A stretch of 64,000 nucleotides of DNA, from NCBI RefSeq assembly GCF_027988105.1, contig NZ_JAQJZJ010000005.1, positions 124,001-188,000 of the forward strand. The letters are read 5' to 3'. Under the pieces are notes generated by a model that was not told the DNA's origin, did not search any database, and saw only the letters and a program-made list of their open reading frames with translations. A program made the translations under genes and the position numbers. Numbering within the stretch: position 1 is the stretch's first letter; every line of letters starts with the position of its first letter. Of this stretch, positions 41,790-54,291 are shown piece by piece. The stretch is from Pseudomonas aestuarii (lineage in GTDB: Bacteria > Pseudomonadota > Gammaproteobacteria > Pseudomonadales > Pseudomonadaceae).

Positions 41790-42529
41790 TGGATATCCTG
41801 ACGCGCTTCTCCGGCCAGTTGCTGGCCGGTGCCGGCCTGACCCTGCAACTCACCGCCATCGCCGCGTTGCTGGCCTGCGCCCTGGCTTTGCCCCTGGCCA
41901 TCGGCCGCTGCAGCGAACGTGGCCTGCTGCGCTGGCCGATTCGCCTGTTCGTGTCGTTCTTTCGTGGCACGCCGCTGCTGGCCCAGTTGTTCCTGGTGTA
42001 TTACGGCTCGGGTCAGTTTCGCCTCGAGCTGAGCCAACTGGGGCTCTGGTGGTTCTTCCGCGACCCCTACTACTGCGCACTGCTGACCTTCGTCCTCAAC
42101 TCCACGGCCTATCAGATAGAAATCCTCCGCGGCGGCCTGCGCGCCGTGCCCTATGGGCAGATCGAGGCGGGCGTCGCCATGGGGCTGTCGCGCTGCAACC
42201 AGTACCGCAAGATCATCCTGCCCAATGCCTATCGCATCGCCTTTCCGGCCCTGGGCAACGAGATCATCTTGCTGCTCAAGGGCAGCGCGGTGGTCAGCGT
42301 GATCACCCTGTTCGATGTGATGGGCCAGACCCGGCGCATCTTTTCGCAAACCTTCGACCTGTCCGTGTACCTGTGGGCAGCGTTGCTCTACCTGCTGATG
42401 ACCAGCGCCTTCGTCTGGTTCTGGCACCGTCTGGAGCTGTGCCTGACCCGCCACCAGCGTGTCCGCCAAGCCCCATCCACCGCCACTGCGCCAGCATCAA
42501 AGCGGGTTTCCGCCGGAGTGTCGCCATGA
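41786..42529 (+). CDS. Amino-acid ABC transporter permease (HisM/OccM-like)
   Basis: 247 residues from ATG 41786, with GGGAGGG a few bases before. The frame extends 73 codons upstream inside the previous gene and is not used. FFRGTPLLAQLFLVYYG and the EAA segment EILRGGLRAVPYGQIEAGVA, then MGLSRCNQYRKIILP, are typical. Translationally coupled on both sides by ATGA overlaps. Confidence 0.86.
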   Translation: MMDILTRFSGQLLAGAGLTLQLTAIAALLACALALPLAIGRCSERGLLRWPIRLFVSFFRGTPLLAQLFLVYYGSGQFRLELSQLGLWWFFRDPYYCALLTFVLNSTAYQIEILRGGLRAVPYGQIEAGVAMGLSRCNQYRKIILPNAYRIAFPALGNEIILLLKGSAVVSVITLFDVMGQTRRIFSQTFDLSVYLWAALLYLLMTSAFVWFWHRLELCLTRHQRVRQAPSTATAPASKRVSAGVSP

Positions 42530-43308
42530 CTGCAAGCATCCCCCAGACCGCCGCCCTGCAGGTGGAAAACCTGCACAAATCCTTCGCTGGCATCGAGGTG
42601 CTCAAGGGCGTTTCACTGACCGCCGAGAAGCACGACGTGATCAGCATCATTGGCTCCAGCGGCTCGGGCAAGAGCACGCTGTTGCGCTGCATGAACCTGC
42701 TGGAGTTCCCCGACAGTGGTCGCCTGCGGGTGCACGGTGAGGAGCTTGAACTGACCCCCAACCACCGTGGCGTGCGCTCGCGGCGCTTTCAGCGGCAGAT
42801 CGAGCGGGTGCGCTCGCGTCTGGCCATGGTCTTCCAGTCGTTCAACCTGTGGTCGCACATGACCGTGCTGGAGAACGTGATGCTTGGCCCCTGCCTGGTG
42901 CTCAAGCGCAATCGTATTGAGGTGGAGGCCCAGGCGAAGAAGCTGCTGGCCCGGGTCGGCATGCTGGAGAAGTGCCAGATGTACCCCGACTGCCTGTCCG
43001 GCGGGCAGAAGCAGCGGGTGGCCATCGCCCGCGCCCTGGCCATGGATCCCGAGGTGATGCTGTTCGATGAGCCCACCTCGGCCCTGGACCCGGAGCTGGT
43101 GGGCGAGGTGCTGCTGGTGATCCGCGAGCTGGCCGAGGAAGGCCGCACCATGATCATGGTCACCCACGAGATGCGCTTCGCCCGCGAAGTGTCGTCCAAG
43201 GTGGTGTACCTGCACCAGGGCCGGATCGAGGAGCAGGGCAGCCCGGAACAGCTGTTCAATGCCCCGCAATCGGACCACCTGCGCCGCCTGTTGGCGAGTC
43301 AATACTGA
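42526..43308 (+). CDS. Amino-acid ABC transporter ATP-binding protein (HisP-like)
   Basis: 260 residues from ATG 42526. Walker A GSSGSGKST, Q-loop VFQSFNLW, signature LSGGQKQR, Walker [13 protein letters not shown]-loop VTHEM. The VRSRRFQRQIERVRSRLAMV insert is typical of HisP/OccP-type importers. It completes the importer; its product lies upstream of the decarboxylase gene by 35 nt. Confidence 0.9.
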   Translation: MTASIPQTAALQVENLHKSFAGIEVLKGVSLTAEKHDVISIIGSSGSGKSTLLRCMNLLEFPDSGRLRVHGEELELTPNHRGVRSRRFQRQIERVRSRLAMVFQSFNLWSHMTVLENVMLGPCLVLKRNRIEVEAQAKKLLARVGMLEKCQMYPDCLSGGQKQRVAIARALAMDPEVMLFDEPTSALDPELVGEVLLVIRELAEEGRTMIMVTHEMRFAREVSSKVVYLHQGRIEEQGSPEQLFNAPQSDHLRRLLASQY

Positions 43309-43343
43309 TGTTTTTCAACAGCCTTGTTTAAGTGAGTAATAGC

Positions 43344-44795
43344 ATGAGCCAAGTCGTCTCTCTGTACCCCTGGAAAAGACCGCAGCACCTCAATAGTGCC
43401 CACAATCAGCTGCTGATCGACGGGGTCAACGCCCTCGAACTGGTCGAGCGTTATGGCTCGCCGCTGTTCGTCTACTCGGAAAGCAAACTGCGCGATAACG
43501 CCCGGGATATCCTCGACAACTTTCGTCGGGTACACGCCAATACCCGGGTCTGTTTCGCCAGCAAGGCCTGCGCCAACCTGGCGGTGCTCAGGGTGTTCAA
43601 GGACTGCGGCCTGGATCTGGAGGTCAACTCCGGCGGCGAGTTCTACAAGGCGCAGATCGCCGGCTTCGCCCCGGCGCAGATGGTGTTCAATGGCGTGGCC
43701 AAGCAGGTGGTCGAGCTGCGCGAGGTGATAGGCGCCGGGATCAAGGCGATCAATGTCGACTCGTTGTCGGAGCTGGCGCGCATCCTCGCGGTGGCGGGGG
43801 AGCTGGGCCAGCAGGCCCGCGTCAGCCTGCGCATCATTCCGGAGATCCAGGGCGGAGCCGCCGCTGGCTGGCAAACCGGCACCTCGACCTCCAAGTTCGG
43901 CATGACCGCTGCCGAGCAGGCCGAGGCCATCGAGCTGATTCTTGCTCATTCCGACGCGCTGAAACTGGTGGGGGTGCATGCCCATATCGGCACCCAGATC
44001 ACCGATATAGGTGTGTACCAGGCCGAGGCCAATTTCCTCATCGACTACGTGCGTCAGGTCAGCGAACGTCTGCCTTATCCGCTGGAGCATGTGAACCTGG
44101 GCGGCGGCTTCCCCAAGAACTACAGCAGCGCCCAGGAGAATTTCGACTCGGTAGCGCCGCATTACTGCGCCAACTACCGCACCGAGATCGACTTCGCCCA
44201 GCTCGCCGAGCACCTGATCAGGCCGGTGTCCCAGGCGCTGGGCGAGCAGATCGAGCTGATCGTCGAACCGGGGCGCAGCATGGTCAGCGACACCGCCCTT
44301 CTGCTGACCCGTATCGAGGCCCACAAGGAGCGCCAGGGTCGTCCGGTGTTCTACCTGGACGCCGGCTACAGCGTGCTGTTCGACCTGTATAGCGGCTGGT
44401 ACTTCCACATGCTCAACGCCTCCCGCGCCGACGATCCGGACACCCATCACTGCCGTATGGCCGGGCCACTGTGCGACAGCAGCGACACCTATTACGACAT
44501 CGAAGGCGAGGGTGCGGTGACGGATCTGCTCGCCGAGGAGCCGATCCTGGCCCAGCATCGCGCCGCGCTGGAGCGGGTGCTGGTGCACCAGCCCAACCTG
44601 CGCGAACTGCCGGCGGCCACCGCCATGGGCGATGTGATCGCCTTGCTGGACGTGGGGGCCTACGCCCTGGAGATGATGAGTCAGTACTGTGGTCGCCAGT
44701 CCGCCGCCGCGGTGCTGGTGGACCTGCGCCAAGGCAGCCGGCTGATCCGCCGCCGTGGCGAATACCGCGACCTGCTGACCCATGATCTGGACTGA
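43344..44795 (+). CDS. Fold-III PLP amino-acid decarboxylase (LysA/ornithine decarboxylase-like)
   Basis: 483 residues from ATG 43344; a GTG four codons earlier is less likely. Alanine-racemase-type barrel plus beta domain. PLP lysine K74 (CFASKACANLAV), the glycine loop LGGGFPKNYS, phosphate/arginine motif EPGRSMV and active-site CDSSD in GPLCDSSDTYYD are present. This is the diaminopimelate/ornithine/arginine decarboxylase family. It is longer than typical LysA (~415) and is tied to a basic amino acid importer and a LysR gene, so a catabolic role in decarboxylating an imported diamino acid is favoured over lysine biosynthesis. The resulting amine could feed the aminotransferase/ALDH module at 28-33 kb (inference). 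Confidence 0.78.
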   Translation: MSQVVSLYPWKRPQHLNSAHNQLLIDGVNALELVERYGSPLFVYSESKLRDNARDILDNFRRVHANTRVCFASKACANLAVLRVFKDCGLDLEVNSGGEFYKAQIAGFAPAQMVFNGVAKQVVELREVIGAGIKAINVDSLSELARILAVAGELGQQARVSLRIIPEIQGGAAAGWQTGTSTSKFGMTAAEQAEAIELILAHSDALKLVGVHAHIGTQITDIGVYQAEANFLIDYVRQVSERLPYPLEHVNLGGGFPKNYSSAQENFDSVAPHYCANYRTEIDFAQLAEHLIRPVSQALGEQIELIVEPGRSMVSDTALLLTRIEAHKERQGRPVFYLDAGYSVLFDLYSGWYFHMLNASRADDPDTHHCRMAGPLCDSSDTYYDIEGEGAVTDLLAEEPILAQHRAALERVLVHQPNLRELPAATAMGDVIALLDVGAYALEMMSQYCGRQSAAAVLVDLRQGSRLIRRRGEYRDLLTHDLD

Positions 44796-44906
44796 GGTGC
44801 GCTCTGCCATGCCCCGGGTTAGCAGGCTTGCGCTCGGGGCGCTGCACGGTGCACTGTTGCCCCCGAAGTGGCCGGGATGACGGCCTGCCTGGGAGAGCTA
44901 CCGATC

Positions 44907-45860
44907 ATGCTGTCGCCCCGCGAGCGTTTGCTGCGCAACCTGGACTGGAACCTGATGTACACCTTTCTGGTGATAGTCGAGGAGAGCAGCATCACCGGCG
45001 CGGCGCGCAAGCTGTCGCTCAGCCAACCCAGCGTCAGCAATGCCCTGAAACGTCTGGAAGAACACCTGGGCATGCGCCTGATCCAGCGCAAGAAGGGCAT
45101 GTTCTCCCTGACCGAACAGGGCTTGCGGGTCTACGAGTACATTTCCTCGGCCGGCAGCATCATCGGCAAGATGGCCGAGCAATACGCCGGCGAGGCCGGC
45201 GCGGTGCTCGGCGAACTGCATGTGCAGGTCGCCAGCCATGTCAGCTGTCAGCCCTTCGACGACAGTCTGGCGCAGTTCAATCGTCTCTATCCCAATGTGC
45301 TGATCAGCCTCAGCTCCCAGCCCAGCGCCGATATAGTCGACGCGGTGGCCCGGGGTAGTCTGCATATCGGCATCAGCAACAAGAAGACCGCCCAGACCGG
45401 TCTGCACTTCGACCTGCTCGGCTACGAGCAGATGGCCTTCTACTGCGGCCCGCGCCATCCACTGTTTGCCCGCGAGGACCTGACTGCGGCGGACCTGCGC
45501 GGTCTGGCCTATGTCTCCTTCGAGAGCGACCAGCCCGGCGAGGGCCTCAGTGCGGTCAACTCGGTGCGAACCGAGCAGCAGTTCTGGGGCCGCCTGGTGG
45601 CGGTATCGCCCAACGAGGAGGAGGTGCGGCGGCTGATCCTCGCCGGCCTCGGCTTCGGGGCCCTGACGGTGGAGGGGGCCAAACCCTTCGTGGCGCAGAA
45701 GCTGCTGTATCAGCTGCCGCCCTATGACAAGCTGCCGGTCAACGAGGTGTACCTGGTTACCCCGGAAAACCAGCTGCTCAGCGATGTGGAACAGCTATTT
45801 ATCGGCATGCTCCGCGAGGCCACTGTGGCGGCCGTCAGAGAACGCTATTTCAAACACTAA
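44907..45860 (+). CDS. LysR-family regulator after the ABC-decarboxylase operon
   Basis: 317 residues from ATG 44907; in-frame starts at 44868 and 44877 are possible. HTH about 12-70 (LMYTFLVIVEESSITGAARK, then LSLSQPSVSNALKRLEEHLG). The effector domain starts near LHVQVASHVSCQPF. GGGAGAG lies upstream. It follows the decarboxylase in the same direction by about 110 nt. A likely controller of the transporter/decarboxylase genes, possibly through the dyad at 40060-40080. Confidence 0.82.
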   Translation: MLSPRERLLRNLDWNLMYTFLVIVEESSITGAARKLSLSQPSVSNALKRLEEHLGMRLIQRKKGMFSLTEQGLRVYEYISSAGSIIGKMAEQYAGEAGAVLGELHVQVASHVSCQPFDDSLAQFNRLYPNVLISLSSQPSADIVDAVARGSLHIGISNKKTAQTGLHFDLLGYEQMAFYCGPRHPLFAREDLTAADLRGLAYVSFESDQPGEGLSAVNSVRTEQQFWGRLVAVSPNEEEVRRLILAGLGFGALTVEGAKPFVAQKLLYQLPPYDKLPVNEVYLVTPENQLLSDVEQLFIGMLREATVAAVRERYFKH

Positions 45861-46036
45861 GTAGTTGGTTGGGGTGCAGGTCGCGGGCTGCCAGTGAAAG
45901 TTGCGGCATCCTCAAGGCCCCAGGTTTCAGCGTGCCCACGCCATACCCTATGGGGCGGCCTATCGTCGCGCCGGTTGGCCCATGCCGCTTTGAGCGTGTA
46001 GCTGAGGTAATGCCACAGGTAGGCGGGACTTAACCC

Positions 46037-46068
46037 ACAAAAAAGGCGAAGCCTGCCGGCTTCGCCTT
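46037..46068 (-). terminator. Rho-independent terminator of rhlB
   Basis: AAGGCGAAGCC (46043-46053) / GGCTTCGCCTT (46058-46068), 4-nt loop. The minus-strand transcript continues into a T-run (A-run 46039-46044 on the plus strand). About 20 nt after the rhlB stop. Confidence 0.85.
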
Positions 46069-46088
46069 GTTGCTGTTTCACGACACTG

Positions 46089-47555
46089 TCAGCGCTTGTG
46101 CGGTACCGGCGTGAGCAACACTTCCGGGGGCATTTCGCAGTTGATCTTGCGCCCCAGCAGTTGTTCGATCGGTGGCAGGGCGTAGGCGTCGTTTTCGCTG
46201 GCGAAGCTGATCGAGGTGCCACTGGCGCCCGCGCGGCCGGTGCGGCCGATGCGGTGCACGTAGTCGTCCGGCACTTCCGGCAGGGTGTAGTTGATCACGT
46301 GGCTGATGGCGTCGACGTGAATCCCGCGGCCGGCCACATCGGTGGCGACCATTACCCGGATCTTGCCTTCGCGGAAGCCTTCGAGGGTCTTGATCCGCTT
46401 GTGCTGCGGTACGTCGCCAGACATTTGCGCGGCGCTGATGCCGTCACGGGTCAGGCGTTCCTCGATGCGCCGCACTTCGTCCTTGCGATTGGCGAAGACC
46501 ATCACGCGGATCCAGTCGTTCTGCGCGATCAGGTTGTACAGCAGCTTGTACTTGTCGCTGGAGGCGACCATGTAGACGTGCTGCTCGACGGTATCGCTGG
46601 CCACGTTCTCCGACTCGATTTCGACGATGGCCGGCTCGGTGGTCCACTGCTTGGCCAGGTTCATCACGTCTTCGGTGAAGGTCGCCGAGAACAGCAGGGT
46701 CTGGCGCTCGTTCTTCGGCGGGGTCTGGCGGATGATCTGCCGCACCTGGGGGATAAAGCCCATGTCGAGCATGCGGTCGGCTTCATCGAGCACCATCACC
46801 TCGACCATGTCCAGGTGCACTTCGCCGCGCTGGTTGAAGTCGAGCAAGCGGCCCGGGGTGGCCACCAGGATGTCGCAATGGCGCGACTCGAGCAGCTTCA
46901 GCTGTTTGTCGAAGTCCATGCCGCCGACGAAGCTCATCACGTTGAGCCCGGTGTATTTGGTCAGGTCCGCGGCGTCCTTGGCGATCTGCACCACCAGCTC
47001 GCGGGTTGGCGCGATGATCAGCGCGCGCGGCTCGCCCATGTAGCGTTCTTTCGGCGGCGGGGTCTGCAGCAGCTGGGTGATGATCGAGACCAGGAAGGCG
47101 GCGGTCTTGCCGGTGCCGGTCTGGGCGCGGCCGATGGCATCCTGGCCTCTGAGGGTGAAGCCAAGCACCTGGGCCTGGATCGGCGTGCAATAGGGGAAAC
47201 CCAGGTCGTGGATGGCATGCATCAGCTCGGGGGCGAGCTTGAAGTCATGGAAGCGGGTCTTGCCTTCGGCCGGTTCGACCACGAAGTCTTCCAGTTTCCA
47301 GGTGTCCACCGGCTTGGCGGCACGCTGGCGCCGGGGCTTGACGGCCTTGGCGGCGGGTTTTTCTTGGTGGGCCACCAGCGTAGCTGGGCTGTCGCTATCG
47401 TTGGCCTTGTGCTGCGTCTTGGCCGTGCGGTTGGGTTGCTCGTGGTGGCTCTCGCCGCCACGGGGCGTGGTTGGCGAAGCAGGCGTGCTGGTTGGGCTGG
47501 GCTGCTCGCCCTCGGCTTTGCCGAACATTTTCTTGAGTGCTTTGAGCACGGTCAT
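46089..47555 (-). CDS. rhlB: DEAD-box ATP-dependent RNA helicase RhlB
   Basis: 488 residues. Low-complexity charged N-terminal extension (1-85) typical of Pseudomonas RhlB. Helicase motifs in order: Q motif ([10 protein letters not shown]), motif [30 protein letters not shown], motif [27 protein letters not shown] and [10 protein letters not shown]. It unwinds structured RNA and usually serves the degradosome. Terminator just downstream. Divergence at its start faces no clear gene; the M19 dipeptidase lies upstream on the same strand. Confidence 0.92.
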   Translation of the reverse strand: MTVLKALKKMFGKAEGEQPSPTSTPASPTTPRGGESHHEQPNRTAKTQHKANDSDSPATLVAHQEKPAAKAVKPRRQRAAKPVDTWKLEDFVVEPAEGKTRFHDFKLAPELMHAIHDLGFPYCTPIQAQVLGFTLRGQDAIGRAQTGTGKTAAFLVSIITQLLQTPPPKERYMGEPRALIIAPTRELVVQIAKDAADLTKYTGLNVMSFVGGMDFDKQLKLLESRHCDILVATPGRLLDFNQRGEVHLDMVEVMVLDEADRMLDMGFIPQVRQIIRQTPPKNERQTLLFSATFTEDVMNLAKQWTTEPAIVEIESENVASDTVEQHVYMVASSDKYKLLYNLIAQNDWIRVMVFANRKDEVRRIEERLTRDGISAAQMSGDVPQHKRIKTLEGFREGKIRVMVATDVAGRGIHVDAISHVINYTLPEVPDDYVHRIGRTGRAGASGTSISFASENDAYALPPIEQLLGRKINCEMPPEVLLTPVPHKR

Positions 47556-47659
47556 CTCGTCAATTGGTTAAGGAGTGAACTGCGGCCAGTGTAATGCAAG
47601 AAGCCGGCGCGGCGTAGTGCCATGGCTGGCCTTGTCCGCGGTCGCTGGATCCCGGCGGT

Positions 47660-48829
47660 TCAGTCTCCCGGCAGGTTGGCGAGCAGCAGGCGCTGCACGT
47701 TGCCCCCCATGATCGCGGCAATATCGCTGCGGCTGAAACCGGCCTCGAGCAGCGCTTCGGTCAATTGGCCCAAGCCGGTGACATCGAAGGGTGTGTGGAC
47801 AGTGCCGTTGAAGTCCGAGCCCAGGGCGACGTGGTCGACCCCGACTTTGTCGGCGGTGTAGCGAATGGCCTTGACGATGGCCGCGACCGAGGTGGCGCAC
47901 ACGGCCGTATCCCAGTACCCGATGCCGATCACTCCGCCCGTGGCGGCGATGCCCTGCAGGTGCTTGTCGCTGAGGTTGCGCGGGCCCGGGCAGGTACCTT
48001 CGACACCGGTATGGGTGACCAGTAGCGGGCGCGTGGCCATGGCCAGCACGTCGTCGATCAGCGGGCGAGAAGCGTGGGCCAGGTCGATCAGCATGGACTT
48101 TTCTTGCAGACGATCGATCACCTGACGGCCGAACGGGGTCAGGCCGCCCTTCATCAGGCCGTGGGCCGAGCCACCGACTTCGTTGTCGAAGAAGTGGGTC
48201 AGGCCGGCGATGCGGAAACCGGCGTCATACAGGCGATCCAGGTTACTCAGCTGACCTTCGAGTGGGTGCAGGCCCTCGGTCGAGAGCAGCGCCGCAACCC
48301 GCTGTGGGTCTTGCTGCCAGGCCTGGACAAAGGCGGCCAAATCGCCCCGTGTCCTGATCAGGACCAACCGGCCGTCGCTGTTGGCGGCAGCCAGGCGCAG
48401 CTTCTCGGCTTGATACAGGGCACGTTGCAACAGGCTGTCCCAGGTCGCGCGCGGCCAGCGCTGGGCCATTGCCAGCAGGGTGATGTTGTCGCTGTCGGCG
48501 CTATTGCTCTGGATGTTCATGCCACGCGGGGTCTTGGTTACGGTGGAAAACACCTGCAAGGCGGCCCGCGCTTCGAGCATGCGCGGCAGGTCCGAGTGGC
48601 CGTAGCTGTGGCGTTTGAGCAGGTCACGCTCCCAGAGCAGCACATCGTCATGCAGGTCGGCGATAAACAGCTTGTCGTGCACCTTCAAGGCCGCTTCGCT
48701 GGCGGGATAGGGGGCGGGCGCCTCGACACTGTTCATGCGCCGGTCGAGCAGGTTGGGCAAGCTGAAGAAAATCCCTGCCGCAGTCAGTGCCAGCAACGGC
48801 AGGGCAAGCAGTAACGGGCGTGTGCGCAT
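47660..48829 (-). CDS. Membrane-anchored M19 (renal-type) dipeptidase
   Basis: 389 residues from ATG 48829. An N-terminal signal anchor (LLLALPLLALTAAGIFFSLP) puts the enzyme in the periplasm. The binuclear zinc site of M19 is complete: IADLHDDVLLW (HxD), LLSTEGLHP (Glu), LIDLAHAS and LVTHTGVEGTCPGPRN (His), VALGSDFNG (Asp). It hydrolyses dipeptides, possibly with D-residues at the C-terminal side. No clear ribosome site; a longer start upstream to 48934 would overlap the cyclase gene and is not favoured. Confidence 0.85.
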   Translation of the reverse strand: MRTRPLLLALPLLALTAAGIFFSLPNLLDRRMNSVEAPAPYPASEAALKVHDKLFIADLHDDVLLWERDLLKRHSYGHSDLPRMLEARAALQVFSTVTKTPRGMNIQSNSADSDNITLLAMAQRWPRATWDSLLQRALYQAEKLRLAAANSDGRLVLIRTRGDLAAFVQAWQQDPQRVAALLSTEGLHPLEGQLSNLDRLYDAGFRIAGLTHFFDNEVGGSAHGLMKGGLTPFGRQVIDRLQEKSMLIDLAHASRPLIDDVLAMATRPLLVTHTGVEGTCPGPRNLSDKHLQGIAATGGVIGIGYWDTAVCATSVAAIVKAIRYTADKVGVDHVALGSDFNGTVHTPFDVTGLGQLTEALLEAGFSRSDIAAIMGGNVQRLLLANLPGD

Positions 48830-48864
48830 GTGTGAAGGTATCCGGCTGTCGTCAGGAAACGACT

Positions 48865-49887
48865 CTAACAGAGGCAGTTGCGGCCTTGTTGCTTGGCTGT
48901 GTAGAGCGCGCTGTCGGCCCGGGCGATCAGGCACTGCAGGCTGTCCTTCGGGTCCATCTGCGCCAGGCCTATGGACACCGTTACCCCGGGCAACATACCG
49001 ACTGGCGAATAGAAGGAGGTGATCTCCTCGAGGCTCTGGCGCAGCCGTTCGCCGATGCGGCGGGCTTCGGTGGCGGCGATTTCCGGGAGGAGAATGACAA
49101 ATTCTTCACCACCGAAGCGGATCAGGCTGTCCTTGGTGCGCAGCTGATTGCGCAGGGTGTGGGCCACCAGGCACAGGGCATAGTCGCCGGCGAGGTGACC
49201 ATGTTGGTCGTTGAACGCCTTGAAATGGTCGACATCCAGCATCAGCAGACTCAGCGGCTGTTGATTGAAGGCGCAGCGGGTGCTTTCGCGTGCGTAGACA
49301 TGTTCGAGCCAGCGGCGGTTGAACGAGCCGGTCAGGGTGTCGATATTGGCATTCTGTTCACTGTTGAGAATCAGCAGATTGCCCTGGCGCAAACGGGCGC
49401 AGAGCAGTTCGAGCAGGTTGCTCATCAGTTGCGGTGATTGCTGGAACAGCTTGACCAGGGATTCGCGGTGCAGGCGCAGCACGCTGCTCGGTTCGGTCGC
49501 CACCACATAGGCAGAAGGGTGGTGGTTGTCGATAAAGCTGATTTCCCCGGCGCAGTCACCGGCTTGCAGGGTGCTGATCGGCGGATTGTCCAGCGAGCCG
49601 AGGTAGACCTTGAACTGGCCTTTGAGCAGGAGGTAGAGGTGCTGGTTGCGGTTGAACGGAGAGAGGAGGATTTCGCCAGGCTCCAGGTCGAAGGTACGGA
49701 CTTCCTTGAGCACCTGGTTGACGCTGCTGGTCGCGACATTATTGAACAGTCGCAGTTGGCGGACTTGCTGCAGGTCGGCCTGCCGTCGTGAAGTTCTCAA
49801 GGCGCGCGGCGTAGGTGGGGCCGGCTGAATAATGTGGTGGACATCGCAAACACTCCCTGTCGTATGGGCGAACACCAGCGCCCACAC
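48865..49887 (-). CDS. Diguanylate cyclase with N-terminal cyclic-nucleotide-binding-like domain
   Basis: 340 residues. CAP_ED/cNMP-like sensor at about 40-150 (FDLEPGEILLSPFNRNQHLY, then LAGDCAGEISFIDN). GGDEF domain at about 180-340 has an intact active motif RFGGEEFV and LTGSFNRRWLEHV, so c-di-GMP synthesis is expected. An RxxD inhibitory site is not obvious. The N-terminus is uncertain: the frame opens at GTG 49887 with a weak ribosome site. An out-of-frame ATG at about 49847 with codons MSTTLFSRPH stops after 15 residues, so a sequence error or recent frameshift there is possible. Confidence 0.82.
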   Translation of the reverse strand: MWALVFAHTTGSVCDVHHIIQPAPPTPRALRTSRRQADLQQVRQLRLFNNVATSSVNQVLKEVRTFDLEPGEILLSPFNRNQHLYLLLKGQFKVYLGSLDNPPISTLQAGDCAGEISFIDNHHPSAYVVATEPSSVLRLHRESLVKLFQQSPQLMSNLLELLCARLRQGNLLILNSEQNANIDTLTGSFNRRWLEHVYARESTRCAFNQQPLSLLMLDVDHFKAFNDQHGHLAGDYALCLVAHTLRNQLRTKDSLIRFGGEEFVILLPEIAATEARRIGERLRQSLEEITSFYSPVGMLPGVTVSIGLAQMDPKDSLQCLIARADSALYTAKQQGRNCLC

Positions 49888-50096
49888 TATGCCTGTGAGG
49901 TGCGGCTGGCAATCCCCTGCAAAAAGTGTGGCTGATCAGCGGCGTAGGTTGTTGCGGGAGGCCTCCGCAGATGCAGTCCGTTGCACAGGGCCAAGGCAAT
50001 GCGCCGTGTGCCCCTTAAAGCAGATTGGTGGCCTGGACAAGCCCGGGCACAATCCGGGAGATGCTCCCGGATAACCCTGGCGCTCATCCAGCTCGC

Positions 50097-53163
<3,067 letters not shown>

Positions 53164-54192
53164 ATGAAGATGGTGAAATCCACCCTGGCTATTCTGACTA
53201 CCGCAACCGTTCTAGGTGTCAGCGGCTTCGTACATGCTGGCGCCACCCTGGACGCGGTACAGAAGAAAGGTTTCGTTCAGTGCGGTATCAGCGATGGTCT
53301 GCCTGGCTTCTCCTATGCCGATGAAAAAGGCAATTATTTTGGCCTCGACGTCGATGTATGCCGCGCAGTGGCAGCCGCCATGTTTGGTGATGCGACCAAG
53401 GTCAAATTCAGCCCGCTGACTGCCAAGGAGCGCTTCACCGCGCTGCAATCCGGCGAAGTCGATGTGCTCTCGCGCAACACCACTTGGACCAGTTCGCGCG
53501 ACTCCGGTCTGGGCTTGAACTTCACCGGCGTCAATTATTACGACGGTCAGGGCTTCCTGGTTAACAAGAAACTCGGCGTTACCAGTGCCAAGGAGCTCGA
53601 CGGCGCGACCGTGTGCATCCAGGCCGGTACCACCACCGAACTGAACCTGTCCGACTACTTCCGCTCGAACGGCATGTCGTACACCCCAATCACTTACGAC
53701 ACCTCCGACGAGAGCGCTACCTCGCTGGAATCCGGCCGTTGCGACGTGCTGACTTCCGACCAGTCGCAACTCTATGCCCAGCGCATCAAGCTGTCTGCGC
53801 CGCTGGACTATGTGGTACTGCCTGAGGTGATCTCGAAAGAGCCGCTGGGCCCGGTTGTGCGCCAGGGTGATGACGAGTGGTTCAACATCGTGCGTTGGAG
53901 CCTGTTCGCCATGGTCAACGCCGAAGAGTTGGGCATCACCTCGAAAAATGTCGACGAAGTGGCTAAAACCACCAAGAACCCGGATGTTGCCCGTCTGCTG
54001 GGCGTCGAGGGTGAGTTTGGCAAGGATCTGAAACTGCCGAAAGACTGGGCGGTACAGATCGTCAAGCAAGTCGGCAACTACGGCGAGAGCTTCGACCGCA
54101 ACGTTGGCGCAGGCAGCGATCTGAAGATCGAGCGCGGCCTTAACGCCCTGTGGAACAAAGGTGGTCTGCAATACGCACCCCCAGTGCGCTGA
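53164..54192 (+). CDS. aapJ: General L-amino acid ABC transporter, substrate-binding protein AapJ
   Basis: 342 residues from ATG 53164 (GGAGG 53155-53159). Signal peptide about 1-25 (FVHAGATLDAV). It begins the mature part with LDAVQKKGFVQCGISDGLPG and contains FGLDVDVCRAVAAAMFGDA and EVDVLSRNTTWTSSRD, characteristic of AapJ/BztA. Longer than family-3 HisJ-type receptors. It collects many L-amino acids in the periplasm for the AapQM-P importer. A sigma-54 promoter match lies upstream, implying nitrogen-linked control. Confidence 0.93.
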   Translation: MKMVKSTLAILTTATVLGVSGFVHAGATLDAVQKKGFVQCGISDGLPGFSYADEKGNYFGLDVDVCRAVAAAMFGDATKVKFSPLTAKERFTALQSGEVDVLSRNTTWTSSRDSGLGLNFTGVNYYDGQGFLVNKKLGVTSAKELDGATVCIQAGTTTELNLSDYFRSNGMSYTPITYDTSDESATSLESGRCDVLTSDQSQLYAQRIKLSAPLDYVVLPEVISKEPLGPVVRQGDDEWFNIVRWSLFAMVNAEELGITSKNVDEVAKTTKNPDVARLLGVEGEFGKDLKLPKDWAVQIVKQVGNYGESFDRNVGAGSDLKIERGLNALWNKGGLQYAPPVR

Positions 54193-54291
54193 TCGTCTTT
54201 GCCGAAACCCTGTCCTGGGGTTTCGGCATGTTCTAGATGACGTGACCTCCATGCCCGCCAGAGCGGGAGTGGAGGTTCCAAGAGGGCTTAT

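Noticed and set aside
43344..44795. Housekeeping lysA (diaminopimelate decarboxylase)
   Set aside because: The fold matches, but the length and the linkage to a basic amino acid importer and LysR gene favour a catabolic enzyme; lysA in Pseudomonas normally sits with dapF and xerC, which are absent here.
46098..47594. 498-codon plus frame opposite rhlB
   Set aside because: Antisense shadow of a gene with complete helicase motifs.
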